Position numbers and translations under genes: made by a program
Notes under the pieces: generated by a model
Database searches by the model: none
The model's input: the letters and a program-made list of their open reading frames with translations, nothing else
What the model was told of the DNA's origin: nothing
From: Maribacter aquivivus
GTDB lineage: Bacteria > Bacteroidota > Bacteroidia > Flavobacteriales > Flavobacteriaceae
NCBI RefSeq assembly: GCF_900142175.1
Contig: NZ_FQZX01000001.1
Coordinates: 1,736,001-1,800,000 of the forward strand
Reading direction: 5' to 3'
DNA length: 64,000 bases
Part shown: positions 43,708 to 52,897 of the stretch, in pieces
Position numbering within the stretch: the first letter of the stretch is position 1
Layout of the letters: each line of letters opens with the position of its first letter

Positions 43708-44949
43708 TTGAATCTAGAATATTTTATCGCCAAACGGCTTATAAAGGGTAAGGAGCATAAAATTAGCATATCTGCACCAATAATAAAAATAGCCATTGCA
43801 GCAATTGCAATAGGGGTTATCATGATGTTGGTCGCTATTGCTACGGGACTGGGATTAAAAGAGAAAATCCGTGAAAAAATAACTGCTTTCAACGGTCACG
43901 TACAAATCTATAATTACGATAATAATAATTCTGAAGTTTCTGTGGTGCCCGTGAGTACGGAGCAAGAGTTTTATCCGGACTTTAAGATGGTTGATGGCAT
44001 TGTGCACATACAAGCTGTGGCGACCAAAGCAGGAATTATAAGAACCGAAGAAACTTTTGAGGGTATTATCGCCAAAGGAGTGGGTAAAGAATATAATTGG
44101 GAGCCGTTTGATGAGTTTTTGATTGAAGGTGTTTTGCCTGATTATTCGGGAGAGCTAAATTCTGATGTGCTTATTTCTAGAATAATGGCAAACCGGTTGA
44201 ACTTAAAAGTTGGAGATTCTTTCTTTACCTTTTTTCTACGGGATGATGCAGCTGATAAAATACCTAACCAAAGAAAATTCACCATCACCGGAATCTACGA
44301 TAGCGGGTTTGAAGAAATTGACGGACTCTATATTTTTACAGACATACGCCACATTCAGCGCATGAATAAATGGAAAGATACAGAAGTGGGTAATTTTGAA
44401 ATCTTCTTGAATAGTTTTGATGATATTGATCAAAAAGCAAATGAGATTTATGGAGAAACGGTTGCCAGTTTAGATACTAAAACTATAAAAGATAAATACT
44501 ATAAAATATTTGAATGGATAGGATTATTCGATTTTAATATTGCCCTTATCATTGGCATCATGATTATTGTTGGTGGTATAAATATGATTACCGCTTTACT
44601 CGTTTTAATATTGGAACGTACGCCAATGATCGGTATTTTAAAGGCATTGGGTAGTACAAATTGGAGTATTAGAATGGTGTTTTTATACAATGCGACCTAC
44701 CTTATTGCAGTAGGCTTATTTTGGGGCAACCTTATAGGGCTTGGTATTATTTTTATTCAAGAGAAGTTTCGAGTTTTTAAATTCCCGAACCCAAAAGAAT
44801 ACTACATTGAGTACATACCTGTAAGTATAGACTTGTGGACTATTCTTCTTTTAAACGCGGGCGTGTTGCTGCTTTGTTTGTTAATGCTTTTGATTCCGTC
44901 ATATATTATTACTAGAATAACACCGGTCAAAGCTATCCGATTCGAGTAG
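43708..44949 (+). CDS. FtsX/LolC-type ABC transporter permease
   Basis: A 413-aa permease with the MacB/LolC topology: one N-terminal helix (about residues 23-45), a large periplasmic domain, then three C-terminal helices (about 270-300, 325-350, 385-405) carrying the FtsX-type block MITALLVLILERTPMIGILK. The usual partner is LolD. It probably moves lipoproteins or other envelope components; no ATPase partner is adjacent, so a separate LolD-like protein must serve it. TTG start, giving the typical MNLEYFIAKRLI beginning. The M20 peptidase follows after 78 nt. Confidence 0.85.
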   Translation: MNLEYFIAKRLIKGKEHKISISAPIIKIAIAAIAIGVIMMLVAIATGLGLKEKIREKITAFNGHVQIYNYDNNNSEVSVVPVSTEQEFYPDFKMVDGIVHIQAVATKAGIIRTEETFEGIIAKGVGKEYNWEPFDEFLIEGVLPDYSGELNSDVLISRIMANRLNLKVGDSFFTFFLRDDAADKIPNQRKFTITGIYDSGFEEIDGLYIFTDIRHIQRMNKWKDTEVGNFEIFLNSFDDIDQKANEIYGETVASLDTKTIKDKYYKIFEWIGLFDFNIALIIGIMIIVGGINMITALLVLILERTPMIGILKALGSTNWSIRMVFLYNATYLIAVGLFWGNLIGLGIIFIQEKFRVFKFPNPKEYYIEYIPVSIDLWTILLLNAGVLLLCLLMLLIPSYIITRITPVKAIRFE

Positions 44950-45003
44950 TTTGTTTTTAAATAGCTTATTCCAAATTTAATCTTCGGTTAAACCCCTTTT
45001 TGG

Positions 45004-45011
45004 TAAATTTG
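45004..45011 (+). promoter_or_regulatory. Predicted -7 element of the M20 peptidase operon
   Basis: TAAATTTG matches TAnnTTTG and lies 16 nt before the ATG at 45028, compatible with a short leader. Confidence 0.5.
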
Positions 45012-45027
45012 ATGTAAAACAGACCAC

Positions 45028-46323
45028 ATGCATCAAAAACTACTACTTACCCTAATTGCTGTATTTTTATTGACCGGCGTCAATGCACAGAAACTTTCAA
45101 AGAACGAGAAGAAGGTTGTAAAATCTATAGAGCAAAATAATGCCGAGGCAATTTCATTTCTAGAAAAAGTCGTGAATATCAATAGCGGTACCTTAAATCT
45201 TAAAGGTGTTGAAATGGTAGGTCAAGAATTTGCTTCTGCTTTCACCGATATAGGTTTTGAAAGCACTTGGATTCCTATGCCCGAAGAAATGAATAGAGCG
45301 GGACACTTGTTTGCGGAAATTAAAGGCACCAAGGGCAAGAAATTATTGTTAATTGGTCATCTAGATACGGTGTTTGAAGAAGACAGTCCGTTTCAAACTT
45401 TTGAGATGGTGAACGATTCTATTGCACATGCACCAGGTGGTAATGATATGAAAGGTGGTGATCTTATAGTGCTATATGCACTAAAAGCATTACAACAAAA
45501 CGGATTGCTAAATGACGCTCAAATAATTGTTGCCTTTACAGGTGATGAAGAAAGCACGGGTAGTCCGCTAGAAAAAAGTAGACATGATTTAATTGAAGCT
45601 GCCAAAAGAAGTGATATCGGTTTAGGTTTTGAAAACTCCACCGGATTCAATTATGCAACTGTTGCCAGAAGAGGTTCTTCAGGGTGGAAAGTTGAGGTAG
45701 AGGGTAAGAGAGCGCACTCATCTGGTATCTTTAGTGAAGACACAGGTGCAGGGGCCATTTTTGAAATGTCGAGAATCTTAAACGGATTTTATACCGATGT
45801 AAAAGGAGAAGATTTATTGACTTTTAATCCTGGGACTTTAGTTGGTGGTACTTTTGTAGAATTTGATGAAATGACCAGTAAGGGAACTGTTTTTGGTAAG
45901 ACCAATGTAGTGGCTCAAAAAGCAGAAGTCCGTGGCGGACTACGTTTTATATCTGAAGAACAAAAAGAACGTGCTCGTGATAATATGCGAACCGTAGTGG
46001 CGAATAATTTACCACATACATCTGCAACAGTAACTTTCAAAGATAGTTACCCAGCAATGCAACCTACTGAAGGTAATAAGGCGTTATTGACAAAACTGAA
46101 CAATGTGAGTTTAGATTTAAAACAAGGTGAGGTTTTAGCATACGATCCGGGTAAAAGAGGTGCGGCAGATACTTCTTTTGTAGCGGAGTATGTAGATTGT
46201 TTAGACGGACTGGGTACTATGGGTAATGCAGCCCACACTCCCGAAGAAACGGTGAATTTGAATACTATTGAAGCATTAACGAAAAGAACAGCATTATTAA
46301 TTTATAGATTGATAAATGAGTAA
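45028..46323 (+). CDS. Secreted M20-family metallopeptidase (glutamate carboxypeptidase-like)
   Basis: A 431-aa di-zinc exopeptidase with an N-terminal signal peptide (LLLTLIAVFLLTGVNAQ). Metal and catalytic motifs are LLLIGHLDTVFEED (first zinc His and Asp), APGGNDMKGGDLIVLYAL (bridging Asp), FTGDEESTGSP (catalytic Glu and metal Glu), and a C-terminal His in NAAHTPEETVNLNT. The dimerisation domain includes EVEGKRAHSSGIF. It probably trims peptides or amino-acyl conjugates in the periplasm or outside. It overlaps the following aldose-epimerase-like gene by 8 nt, so they share a transcript. Confidence 0.9.
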   Translation: MHQKLLLTLIAVFLLTGVNAQKLSKNEKKVVKSIEQNNAEAISFLEKVVNINSGTLNLKGVEMVGQEFASAFTDIGFESTWIPMPEEMNRAGHLFAEIKGTKGKKLLLIGHLDTVFEEDSPFQTFEMVNDSIAHAPGGNDMKGGDLIVLYALKALQQNGLLNDAQIIVAFTGDEESTGSPLEKSRHDLIEAAKRSDIGLGFENSTGFNYATVARRGSSGWKVEVEGKRAHSSGIFSEDTGAGAIFEMSRILNGFYTDVKGEDLLTFNPGTLVGGTFVEFDEMTSKGTVFGKTNVVAQKAEVRGGLRFISEEQKERARDNMRTVVANNLPHTSATVTFKDSYPAMQPTEGNKALLTKLNNVSLDLKQGEVLAYDPGKRGAADTSFVAEYVDCLDGLGTMGNAAHTPEETVNLNTIEALTKRTALLIYRLINE

Positions 46324-47101
46324 TATAACAACATTAAGAGTAAGTGACCAGCAAGTGACAATTGAAGCAGGAGAATTGGTAGGCTACCAAGTTTCTGGTT
46401 ATGAATTTATGCACCAAAAGGGAAACCCTGGATGGCGCAGTGTAGATACTGAAATGTTTCCGTTGATCGGACCAACAAATGAGGCAGATTTTAAAGTGAA
46501 AACTCCCAAGGGTTTTGCCACTCAAGATCAGCACGGTCTGTTACGTGAAATGAAATATAAGTTGGTAGAAAGCTCAGCAAGTAAAGCTGTGTTCTCTAAA
46601 AAATATACAGCAAATACTGAGGTTTTAAATTCAAAATATCCTAAAAAATCTACCGCAGAGAAATTAAGCTGGCCTTACGATTTTGAGTTTGTAAAGTCAC
46701 TTGAATTAATAGACAATTCGTTGGTGGTTACGTTTTCAATTTCTGGCGAAGAAGGCATGCCTTTTATGTTGGGCTATCACCCTGCGTTTATGCTACATTC
46801 TGAAAATGCGATCATTTCTGCCGGAGAACAAAATATTACCATACCCGAGGTTTTGGAAGTTGGCAGTAGAGCATTACAAGTGCCAAATACAGATGTAATT
46901 ACTTTAAAAGATGAGAAATGGCTACAAATAACGTCCGAAGGTTTTAGTCATTTTATGCTTTGGACAGAGGTACCTAATATGGTCTGTATAGAGCCAATTA
47001 CCTTTTATCCGTATGCGGTAGAACAAGATGATTTAGCAGAAGGCTTTATGGTATTAAAGAAGGAGCCGGCTATTTTTACAGTTACGTTAAAACCTGTATA
47101 G
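46316..47101 (+). CDS. Aldose 1-epimerase-like protein
   Basis: A 261-aa GalM-fold (galactose mutarotase-like) protein, smaller than full GalM and closer to the YihR/LACX-type branch. Features include FPLIGPTNEADFKVKTPKGF, QDQHGLLREM, the histidine in PFMLGYHPAFML and the acidic end CIEPITFYPYAVEQDDLAEGF, where the Glu would act as base. It interconverts anomers of an aldose; the sugar is unknown. It overlaps the M20 gene by 8 nt and is followed 28 nt later by the YedK-type gene. Confidence 0.8.
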   Translation: MSNITTLRVSDQQVTIEAGELVGYQVSGYEFMHQKGNPGWRSVDTEMFPLIGPTNEADFKVKTPKGFATQDQHGLLREMKYKLVESSASKAVFSKKYTANTEVLNSKYPKKSTAEKLSWPYDFEFVKSLELIDNSLVVTFSISGEEGMPFMLGYHPAFMLHSENAIISAGEQNITIPEVLEVGSRALQVPNTDVITLKDEKWLQITSEGFSHFMLWTEVPNMVCIEPITFYPYAVEQDDLAEGFMVLKKEPAIFTVTLKPV

Positions 47102-47129
47102 TTTAAAATTCATCGCTAAAGAATAGTGT

Positions 47130-47903
47130 ATGTGTTATGATGTAAAAACCAGCTTAGAGGCGCAGTTAAAAAGAGCAAAGAGAAGTCAAGATTTAAAGGC
47201 GATTGAAGAGATTGTTGAGAAACTTGCACCGTTGACCGATTTACCGCTTCACCATGCATCAGGGTTTTCGCATCCTGAAGTTTTAATATATACTAATGAT
47301 GATCCGTTTTATCCCATAGTAGCTACTTGGGGTCTTATTCCGCATTGGGTGAATAGTGTTGAACAACAAAAGAAAATTTGGAATAGTACTTTAAACGCTC
47401 GGGTAGAAACCATTTTCGAGAAACCCGCTTTTAGAGATGCTGCCAATGAAAAACGTTGCATACTATATGTTGACGGCTTTTTTGAGCATCACCATTATAA
47501 CGATAAAACCTATCCTTTTTTTATCCGCCGAAAAAATAATGAACCTTTAGCGTTAGCTGCATTGTGGTCTGAGTGGATACACCCTGAACATAACGGTACT
47601 ATCAATTCATTTTCAATTGTAACTACAGTCGGAAATGGTATGATGGCTAAAATTCATAATAACCCGAAACTGAAAGAACCACGTATGCCATTAATGTTGG
47701 CAGATGAGATGGAAGAGCAGTGGCTAACTTCATCTGCAGATTTTGAAAAAGAATTAGAAGGGCTGCTGAGCTCAAATAATAATGTGGTACTGCAAGCACA
47801 TACCGTAGGCAAACTCCGTGGTAAAAGCTATGCAGGAAATATAGAATCAATTGCCCAAGAAGTAGTTTATAAAGAACTAGAACCAGAAGAACTTAATTTC
47901 TAA
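47130..47903 (+). CDS. SOS response-associated peptidase-fold protein (YedK/HMCES-like)
   Basis: A 257-aa protein of the family that forms DNA-protein crosslinks with abasic sites in single-stranded DNA. The invariant Cys2 is present (MCYDVKTSLEAQ). Other family blocks are ATWGLIPHWVNS, NARVETIFEKPAFRDA, RCILYVDGFFEHHHYNDKT, ALAALWSEWIHPEHN, and IHNNPKLKEPRMPLML containing the active-site His. It lies in a compact plus-strand run with a GalM-like gene and a TfoX-like gene; the gap to the TfoX gene is 3 nt. Confidence 0.9.
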   Translation: MCYDVKTSLEAQLKRAKRSQDLKAIEEIVEKLAPLTDLPLHHASGFSHPEVLIYTNDDPFYPIVATWGLIPHWVNSVEQQKKIWNSTLNARVETIFEKPAFRDAANEKRCILYVDGFFEHHHYNDKTYPFFIRRKNNEPLALAALWSEWIHPEHNGTINSFSIVTTVGNGMMAKIHNNPKLKEPRMPLMLADEMEEQWLTSSADFEKELEGLLSSNNNVVLQAHTVGKLRGKSYAGNIESIAQEVVYKELEPEELNF

Positions 47904-47906
47904 GCA

Positions 47907-48251
47907 ATGGCATATAGTGAGTATTTAGCAGATAGGGTTAGACCTCGTTTAAAAGGCAAAGGTCATCTGGAGGAGAAGAAAATGATGGGCGGACTCACCT
48001 TTATGGTCAATGGTAAAATGTGCATTGGTATTATGTTCGACAAAAAAAGCGAAGAAGATAAGTTAATGGTGCGTGTTGGTAAATTGAATTATGAAGAACT
48101 ACTAAACAAACCGGGTAGCAGACCAATGGACTTTACTGGCAAACCGATTCGTGGTTTTTTATTTGTAGGTCCCGATGGATTCGACACCGAAGATGATCTT
48201 GATTTCTGGGTAGAAAATGCTCTGGAGTTTAACAGACTTCTGAATCAATAA
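47907..48251 (+). CDS. TfoX N-terminal-domain protein
   Basis: A 114-aa protein with only the TfoX/Sxy N-terminal domain: KKMMGGLTFMVNGKMCIGIM, LMVRVGKLNYEELLNKPGSR, and GFLFVGPDGFDTEDDLDFWV. Full-length TfoX regulates competence in Gammaproteobacteria, but stand-alone N-domains in Bacteroidota have no known function. It starts 3 nt after the YedK-type gene, indicating a shared transcript and perhaps a shared DNA-damage or uptake context. No competence genes lie near. Confidence 0.88.
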   Translation: MAYSEYLADRVRPRLKGKGHLEEKKMMGGLTFMVNGKMCIGIMFDKKSEEDKLMVRVGKLNYEELLNKPGSRPMDFTGKPIRGFLFVGPDGFDTEDDLDFWVENALEFNRLLNQ

Positions 48252-48293
48252 AGTAATGGTTTTAAAATCTGATTTTATGCCCTTTGAAATGAT

Positions 48294-48301
48294 TAAATTT
48301 G
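48294..48301 (+). promoter_or_regulatory. Predicted -7 element immediately before the SulP gene
   Basis: TAAATTTG, an exact TAnnTTTG match, ends 4 nt before the GTG start at 48306. This predicts a leaderless or near-leaderless mRNA. Confidence 0.5.
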
Positions 48302-48305
48302 ACCT

Positions 48306-50054
48306 GTGAAAAACATTTTCCCTTTTTTGGAATGGGTTTCAACCTATAAAAAAGCTTACTTCATAAGAGATTTGTTGGCTGGTCTTACTGTGGGTATCGT
48401 ATTAGTGCCACAAGGTATGGCGTATGCAATGATTGCAGGGTTGCCACCAGTTCATGGTCTATACGCTTCTTTATTTCCGATTCTTACCTATGCACTTTTA
48501 GGAACCTCGCGAAAAATAGCCGTAGGACCTGTTGCGATGGATTCTTTATTGGTAGCCGTAGGTTTGGGGACATTGGCAATTACCGGTGTAGAAAACTACA
48601 TTATAATGGTCGTATTGCTTACCCTAATGGTGGGTTGCATACAGTTTTTATTAGGTGTTCTACGAATGGGGTTTTTGGTCAATTTTCTTTCTAAACCCGT
48701 TATTAGTGGCTTTACATCCGCGGCAGCGATTATCATTGTATTAAGTCAGCTGAAACATTTATTGGGTGTTTCTGTACCAGGTAGTAATAAAATCTATGAA
48801 ACCGTTTTTAATATCTTTTATAAACTAGGTGAAATCAATTGGGTAGATTTTAGTATTGGTATTGTTGGTATAGCATTATTGCTGGGCTTTAAAAAATGGA
48901 ATAAAAACATCCCAGGAATATTAATAATAGTAGTGCTAGGTATATTGGCTGTCTATCAGTTTCAGCTTGATGTTTATGGGGTTAAATTAGTAGGTGAAGT
49001 CACTAGCGGATTTCCATCTTTTGTAATGCCAACATTAGATATTGTAGACATGGAAAAATTAGCACCTATTGCAATTGCTTTGGCGTTGGTTGGGTATCTA
49101 GAAGCTATTTCTATTGGTAAGGCCATAGAAGATAAAACAGGTGAAGATACTATAGATGCTAATCAAGAATTAATAGCTATTGGTTCGTCAAATATTGTTG
49201 GGTCTTTCTTTCAAGGTTACCCAGTTACCGCAAGTTTTTCTAGATCTGCAATTAGTTACGATGCTGGTACAAAAACGAATCTTTCAGCAATATTCAGTGT
49301 TATATTGGTGGTACTGACTTTATTGTTTTTAACGCCGTTATTTCAATATTTGCCCAATGCAATCTTGGCAAGTATTATTATGGTATCTGTAGTAAAACTT
49401 ATTGATATTGCTTACTTCAAACATTTATGGCTCAATAGAAAAGATGAGTTTTTTATAATGTTGATTACGTTTATAATCACACTATTTATAGGTATAACAG
49501 AAGGTATTCTAATTGGTGTGTTGTGCTCTTTACTATTAATGGTATATAGAACGTCTAAACCGCATTTTGTGGAGATAGGTAACATTGGTAATTCTGACTA
49601 CTACAAGAATGTTATTCGTTTTGCAGATGAGGTGGTGGTGCGTAATGATCTTTTAATTGTTCGATTTGATTCGCAATTATACTTTGGTAATTCTGCCTAT
49701 TTTAAAAAGCAGTTACTAAAACATATGAGAGCAAAAGGACCCCAATTAAAAGGGATAATTCTAAATGCTGAATCTATAAATTATATAGATGCTACTGCAG
49801 CAGATATGCTATCGAAGTTAATACACGATATTCGTGAAAGAGGACTACAATTTTTTATTGCAGGAGCAATTGGACCAACGCGTGATATCATTTTTAATAC
49901 AGGAATCATTAAAGAATTGCAACGGGAGTTTTTATTTGTAAAAACGAAGGAAGCAGTGGATTTCTTTGATGATCCAAATGAAATTTCATTATTGGCCGCA
50001 AAAGTAGCTTATGAAAATAGTAGAATGGATAAAGCTAAAAGAAGTCTAAATTAA
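48306..50054 (+). CDS. SulP-family inorganic anion transporter
   Basis: A 582-aa membrane transporter, typically for sulphate or bicarbonate. The N-terminal SulP signature is IRDLLAGLTVGIVLVPQGMA followed by YAMIAGLPPVHGLYASLFP. About ten to twelve membrane helices run to residue 430. The C-terminal cytoplasmic STAS domain begins near VVVRNDLLIVRFDSQLYFGN and includes LNAESINYIDATAADMLSKL. It uses a GTG start. The MBL-rhodanese gene lies 53 nt downstream in the same orientation, so a role in sulphur supply is plausible, though anion specificity is not shown. Confidence 0.93.
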   Translation: MKNIFPFLEWVSTYKKAYFIRDLLAGLTVGIVLVPQGMAYAMIAGLPPVHGLYASLFPILTYALLGTSRKIAVGPVAMDSLLVAVGLGTLAITGVENYIIMVVLLTLMVGCIQFLLGVLRMGFLVNFLSKPVISGFTSAAAIIIVLSQLKHLLGVSVPGSNKIYETVFNIFYKLGEINWVDFSIGIVGIALLLGFKKWNKNIPGILIIVVLGILAVYQFQLDVYGVKLVGEVTSGFPSFVMPTLDIVDMEKLAPIAIALALVGYLEAISIGKAIEDKTGEDTIDANQELIAIGSSNIVGSFFQGYPVTASFSRSAISYDAGTKTNLSAIFSVILVVLTLLFLTPLFQYLPNAILASIIMVSVVKLIDIAYFKHLWLNRKDEFFIMLITFIITLFIGITEGILIGVLCSLLLMVYRTSKPHFVEIGNIGNSDYYKNVIRFADEVVVRNDLLIVRFDSQLYFGNSAYFKKQLLKHMRAKGPQLKGIILNAESINYIDATAADMLSKLIHDIRERGLQFFIAGAIGPTRDIIFNTGIIKELQREFLFVKTKEAVDFFDDPNEISLLAAKVAYENSRMDKAKRSLN

Positions 50055-50107
50055 ATAAATCTCGTACCTTAAAGGGGAAGGGATATTTTAAAATAAAAAA
50101 GTATAGA

Positions 50108-51517
50108 ATGAATATAGAACAGATATATACCGGTTGTTTGGCTCAAGGAGCATATTATATTGAGAGTGATGGAGAGGTAGCAATAATTGACCCATTAAGA
50201 GAGGTGAGTCCTTATATTAAAAGAGCTGAGAACGACAATGCAAAAATCAAGTATATATTTGAAACCCATTTTCATGCAGATTTTGTAAGTGGGCACGTAA
50301 CCTTATCGAAAGAAACTGGTGCGCCAATAATTTATGGCCCTACAGCAAAACCTTCTTTTGATGCTATCATTGCCGAAGACGGACAAGAATTTAAATTGGG
50401 TAAGATTACCTTTAAGGTGTTACATACACCAGGGCATACCATGGAAAGTACTACCTATTTGTTAAGAGATGAAAATGGTAAAGACCATGCTATCTTTTCT
50501 GGAGATACGTTGTTTTTAGGTGATGTAGGTAGACCAGATTTAGCACAGAAATCTGCAGACATGACGCAAGAGCAATTAGCAGGTACATTGTTTGATAGTT
50601 TACGTACTAAAATAATGCCGTTGGCAGATGATATTACCGTTTACCCAGCACATGGCGCTGGTTCTGCATGTGGTAAGAATATGATGAAGGAAACGGTTGA
50701 TACTTTGGGTAATCAGAAAAACATGAATTATGCCCTTAGGGCAGATATGACCAAAGAAGAATTTGTGAAAGAAGTAACCGATGGTCTGTTGCCACCGCCT
50801 AAATATTTTCCTTTGAACGTAAAGATGAATAAGGAAGGGTATGAAGATATTGGAGATGTACTTGATCGTGGTAATGTTGAATTGTCGCCCGATGAGTTTG
50901 AAAAAGCAGCGAACGATACGGAAGCTTTGGTATTAGATGTAAGACATCAAGATGAATTTGTGAAAGGTCATATACCGAGATCTATTTTTATAGGACTTAA
51001 CGGTGATTTTGCTCCGTGGGTAGGCGATTTAATTGCTGATACCAAACAGCCTTTATTATTGGTTATACCTGAAGGAAAGGAAGAAGAAGCAATTACTAGA
51101 TTATCGCGTGTTGGTTTTGATTCTGCCATAGGATATTTAAAAGGCGGAATTGAAGCTTGGAAAGCTGCTGGTAAAGAAATTGACCAAATAACATCTATAA
51201 CAGCATCAGAAGCTAAAAACCTTATTGATAAAGGTAATGTTGGTATTTTTGATGTTCGTAAAGATGGAGAATATCAAAGTGAGCACTTAGTAGGTGCAGT
51301 TCATACGCCGTTGAGTGAATTGAACAAGCATTTATCTGAATTTCCTGAGAAAGGAGAATTTTTAGTGCATTGTGCTGGCGGATATCGTTCTGTTATAGCA
51401 TCGTCTATTTTAAAGAGTCGCGGAATCCACAATCTTATTGATGTAAAAGGTGGGTACGGAGCACTTAAAAATGAAGATTTAGAGAAGACAGACTATGTTT
51501 GTCCAACCACCTTATAG
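50108..51517 (+). CDS. MBL-fold hydrolase fused to two rhodanese domains (persulfide dioxygenase-like)
   Basis: A 469-aa three-domain protein. The N-terminal metallo-beta-lactamase domain (1-240) has the motif THFHADFVSGHVTLSKETG, HTPGHTMESTTYLL and FSGDTLFLGDVGRPDLAQ, as in ETHE1-type persulfide dioxygenases. The first rhodanese domain (about 260-355) lacks the catalytic Cys in its loop (LLLVIPEGKEEE), so it is inactive. The second (about 370-465) has an intact active-site loop VHCAGGYRS. Likely role: oxidation or transfer of sulfane sulphur from persulfides. It follows the SulP transporter. Confidence 0.9.
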   Translation: MNIEQIYTGCLAQGAYYIESDGEVAIIDPLREVSPYIKRAENDNAKIKYIFETHFHADFVSGHVTLSKETGAPIIYGPTAKPSFDAIIAEDGQEFKLGKITFKVLHTPGHTMESTTYLLRDENGKDHAIFSGDTLFLGDVGRPDLAQKSADMTQEQLAGTLFDSLRTKIMPLADDITVYPAHGAGSACGKNMMKETVDTLGNQKNMNYALRADMTKEEFVKEVTDGLLPPPKYFPLNVKMNKEGYEDIGDVLDRGNVELSPDEFEKAANDTEALVLDVRHQDEFVKGHIPRSIFIGLNGDFAPWVGDLIADTKQPLLLVIPEGKEEEAITRLSRVGFDSAIGYLKGGIEAWKAAGKEIDQITSITASEAKNLIDKGNVGIFDVRKDGEYQSEHLVGAVHTPLSELNKHLSEFPEKGEFLVHCAGGYRSVIASSILKSRGIHNLIDVKGGYGALKNEDLEKTDYVCPTTL

Positions 51518-51532
51518 GTAGTAGTACTGAGC

Positions 51533-52897
51533 TTATAACGCAAATACGGCAGTAGGATTATTTCTTACATAGCTTTCAACAATACGCTGGGTTTCCAGCG
51601 TATTTTTTTGTGGCGTAATGAACATCTCAAGATCTTCAATTTGTGCTATGGTAACATCGGTAGGGGCGAACCCGTAACCGGCATAATTGTTTTCTCTGAT
51701 GACAACAAATCCGTTTTCATCCATAGTTCTGCCGTTGGTTTTGATAACCAGCGTAGCTTCTACTTCTTTAATACTTTGTAAGGCATCTTGCACGCGTTGG
51801 TTGTATTCTTCTACAATATCTAAATCAGAACAAATACCTATGCATTGTTTAATTTTATAATGAGAGCAAACAGCCACATTTTCTTGTAGATGGCAATACT
51901 TAGGGCAAAGCTCAAAAGTGCTGCACAGGGTTTCTAAATACTGTCTGGCTTCGGTTGGACTATAACAAATAGCAACCGGATTCGGAGTCATCTTTATTTT
52001 ATTGAACGCAAGGTGTATAATGCCGTTTCGGTCTTCGTAAGTGAAAATGCCGTATTGTTGAATAGACCTTTTTTGTGCACTATTGTATTTAGGGTAGTGG
52101 TGTTTAATTTCGGCAGATTCTTTTAGTAATGCAATTAGTTCATTACCGGTCTCCTCAAAATCTAATGAAGTAGTTTCTGCACAGAGGGTAATTTCCTTTG
52201 TTTTTTTATCATAAAAATGACCAAGCACTCTTTTCTTAATGTTTTTGGCTTTACCTACATATATGATTTTTCCCTTATTGTCTTTAAAATAATACACACC
52301 AGCAGTTGTTGGTAGTTTTAGATATTCCTCTTTTGGCAACCCGGGAGGTAAAGTAGCTTCTTGAGATTTTGAATTCAAGAATTGTTTAAAAACGGTGTCT
52401 GCATTTTCGGCTCTCAGTAATTTATGGAATAAAAGTACCGTAGCATGTGCATCGCCTCGGGCTCGGTGTCGATCTGTTAAGGGTATACCTAATGCAGCCG
52501 TTAATTTCCCTAAACTGTATGAATTATAGCCAGGCAATAATTTTCTTGATAAACGAACGGTACATAGTTTCTTTCTAGAGAAATCATGACCAAGTAATTT
52601 AAACTCATTTTTGATGACGTTATAATCGAAATTGACACTATGGGCTACAAAAATGGTGTCTTTGGTAATTTCTACGATCTGCGGAATCAGTTCTTCTAAC
52701 AACGGAGCATTCCGTACCATGTCATCGTCAATACCTGTAAGTCCGGTTATAAAGGCGGGTATCGGGCATTCTGGATTTACCAAAGAAGTAAACTCATCAA
52801 TGACCTCGTGACCATCATATTTAAAAATGGAAATTTCGGTAATTCGATTACCCTTTATGCCGTTTCCGGTAGTTTCTATGTCAATTATCGTATACAA
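51533..52897 (-). CDS. DEDDh exonuclease fused to a GIY-YIG nuclease domain
   Basis: A 454-aa protein with an N-terminal DnaQ-like 3'-5' exonuclease domain (1-165; YTIIDIETTGNGIKGNRITE, AHSVNFDYNVIKNEFKLLG, HRARGDAHATVLLFHKLL) and a UvrC-type GIY-YIG domain (about 200-290; TAGVYYFKDNKGKIIYVGKA, KKRVLGHFY). The C-terminal part resembles UvrC/Cho-type sequences with a CPKYCHLQ cysteine pair. This architecture is known in Bacteroidota and some PolC-like exonuclease/Cho fusions; the likely role is DNA repair. Convergent with the MBL-rhodanese gene, 15 nt between stops. Confidence 0.88.
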   Translation of the reverse strand: MYTIIDIETTGNGIKGNRITEISIFKYDGHEVIDEFTSLVNPECPIPAFITGLTGIDDDMVRNAPLLEELIPQIVEITKDTIFVAHSVNFDYNVIKNEFKLLGHDFSRKKLCTVRLSRKLLPGYNSYSLGKLTAALGIPLTDRHRARGDAHATVLLFHKLLRAENADTVFKQFLNSKSQEATLPPGLPKEEYLKLPTTAGVYYFKDNKGKIIYVGKAKNIKKRVLGHFYDKKTKEITLCAETTSLDFEETGNELIALLKESAEIKHHYPKYNSAQKRSIQQYGIFTYEDRNGIIHLAFNKIKMTPNPVAICYSPTEARQYLETLCSTFELCPKYCHLQENVAVCSHYKIKQCIGICSDLDIVEEYNQRVQDALQSIKEVEATLVIKTNGRTMDENGFVVIRENNYAGYGFAPTDVTIAQIEDLEMFITPQKNTLETQRIVESYVRNNPTAVFAL

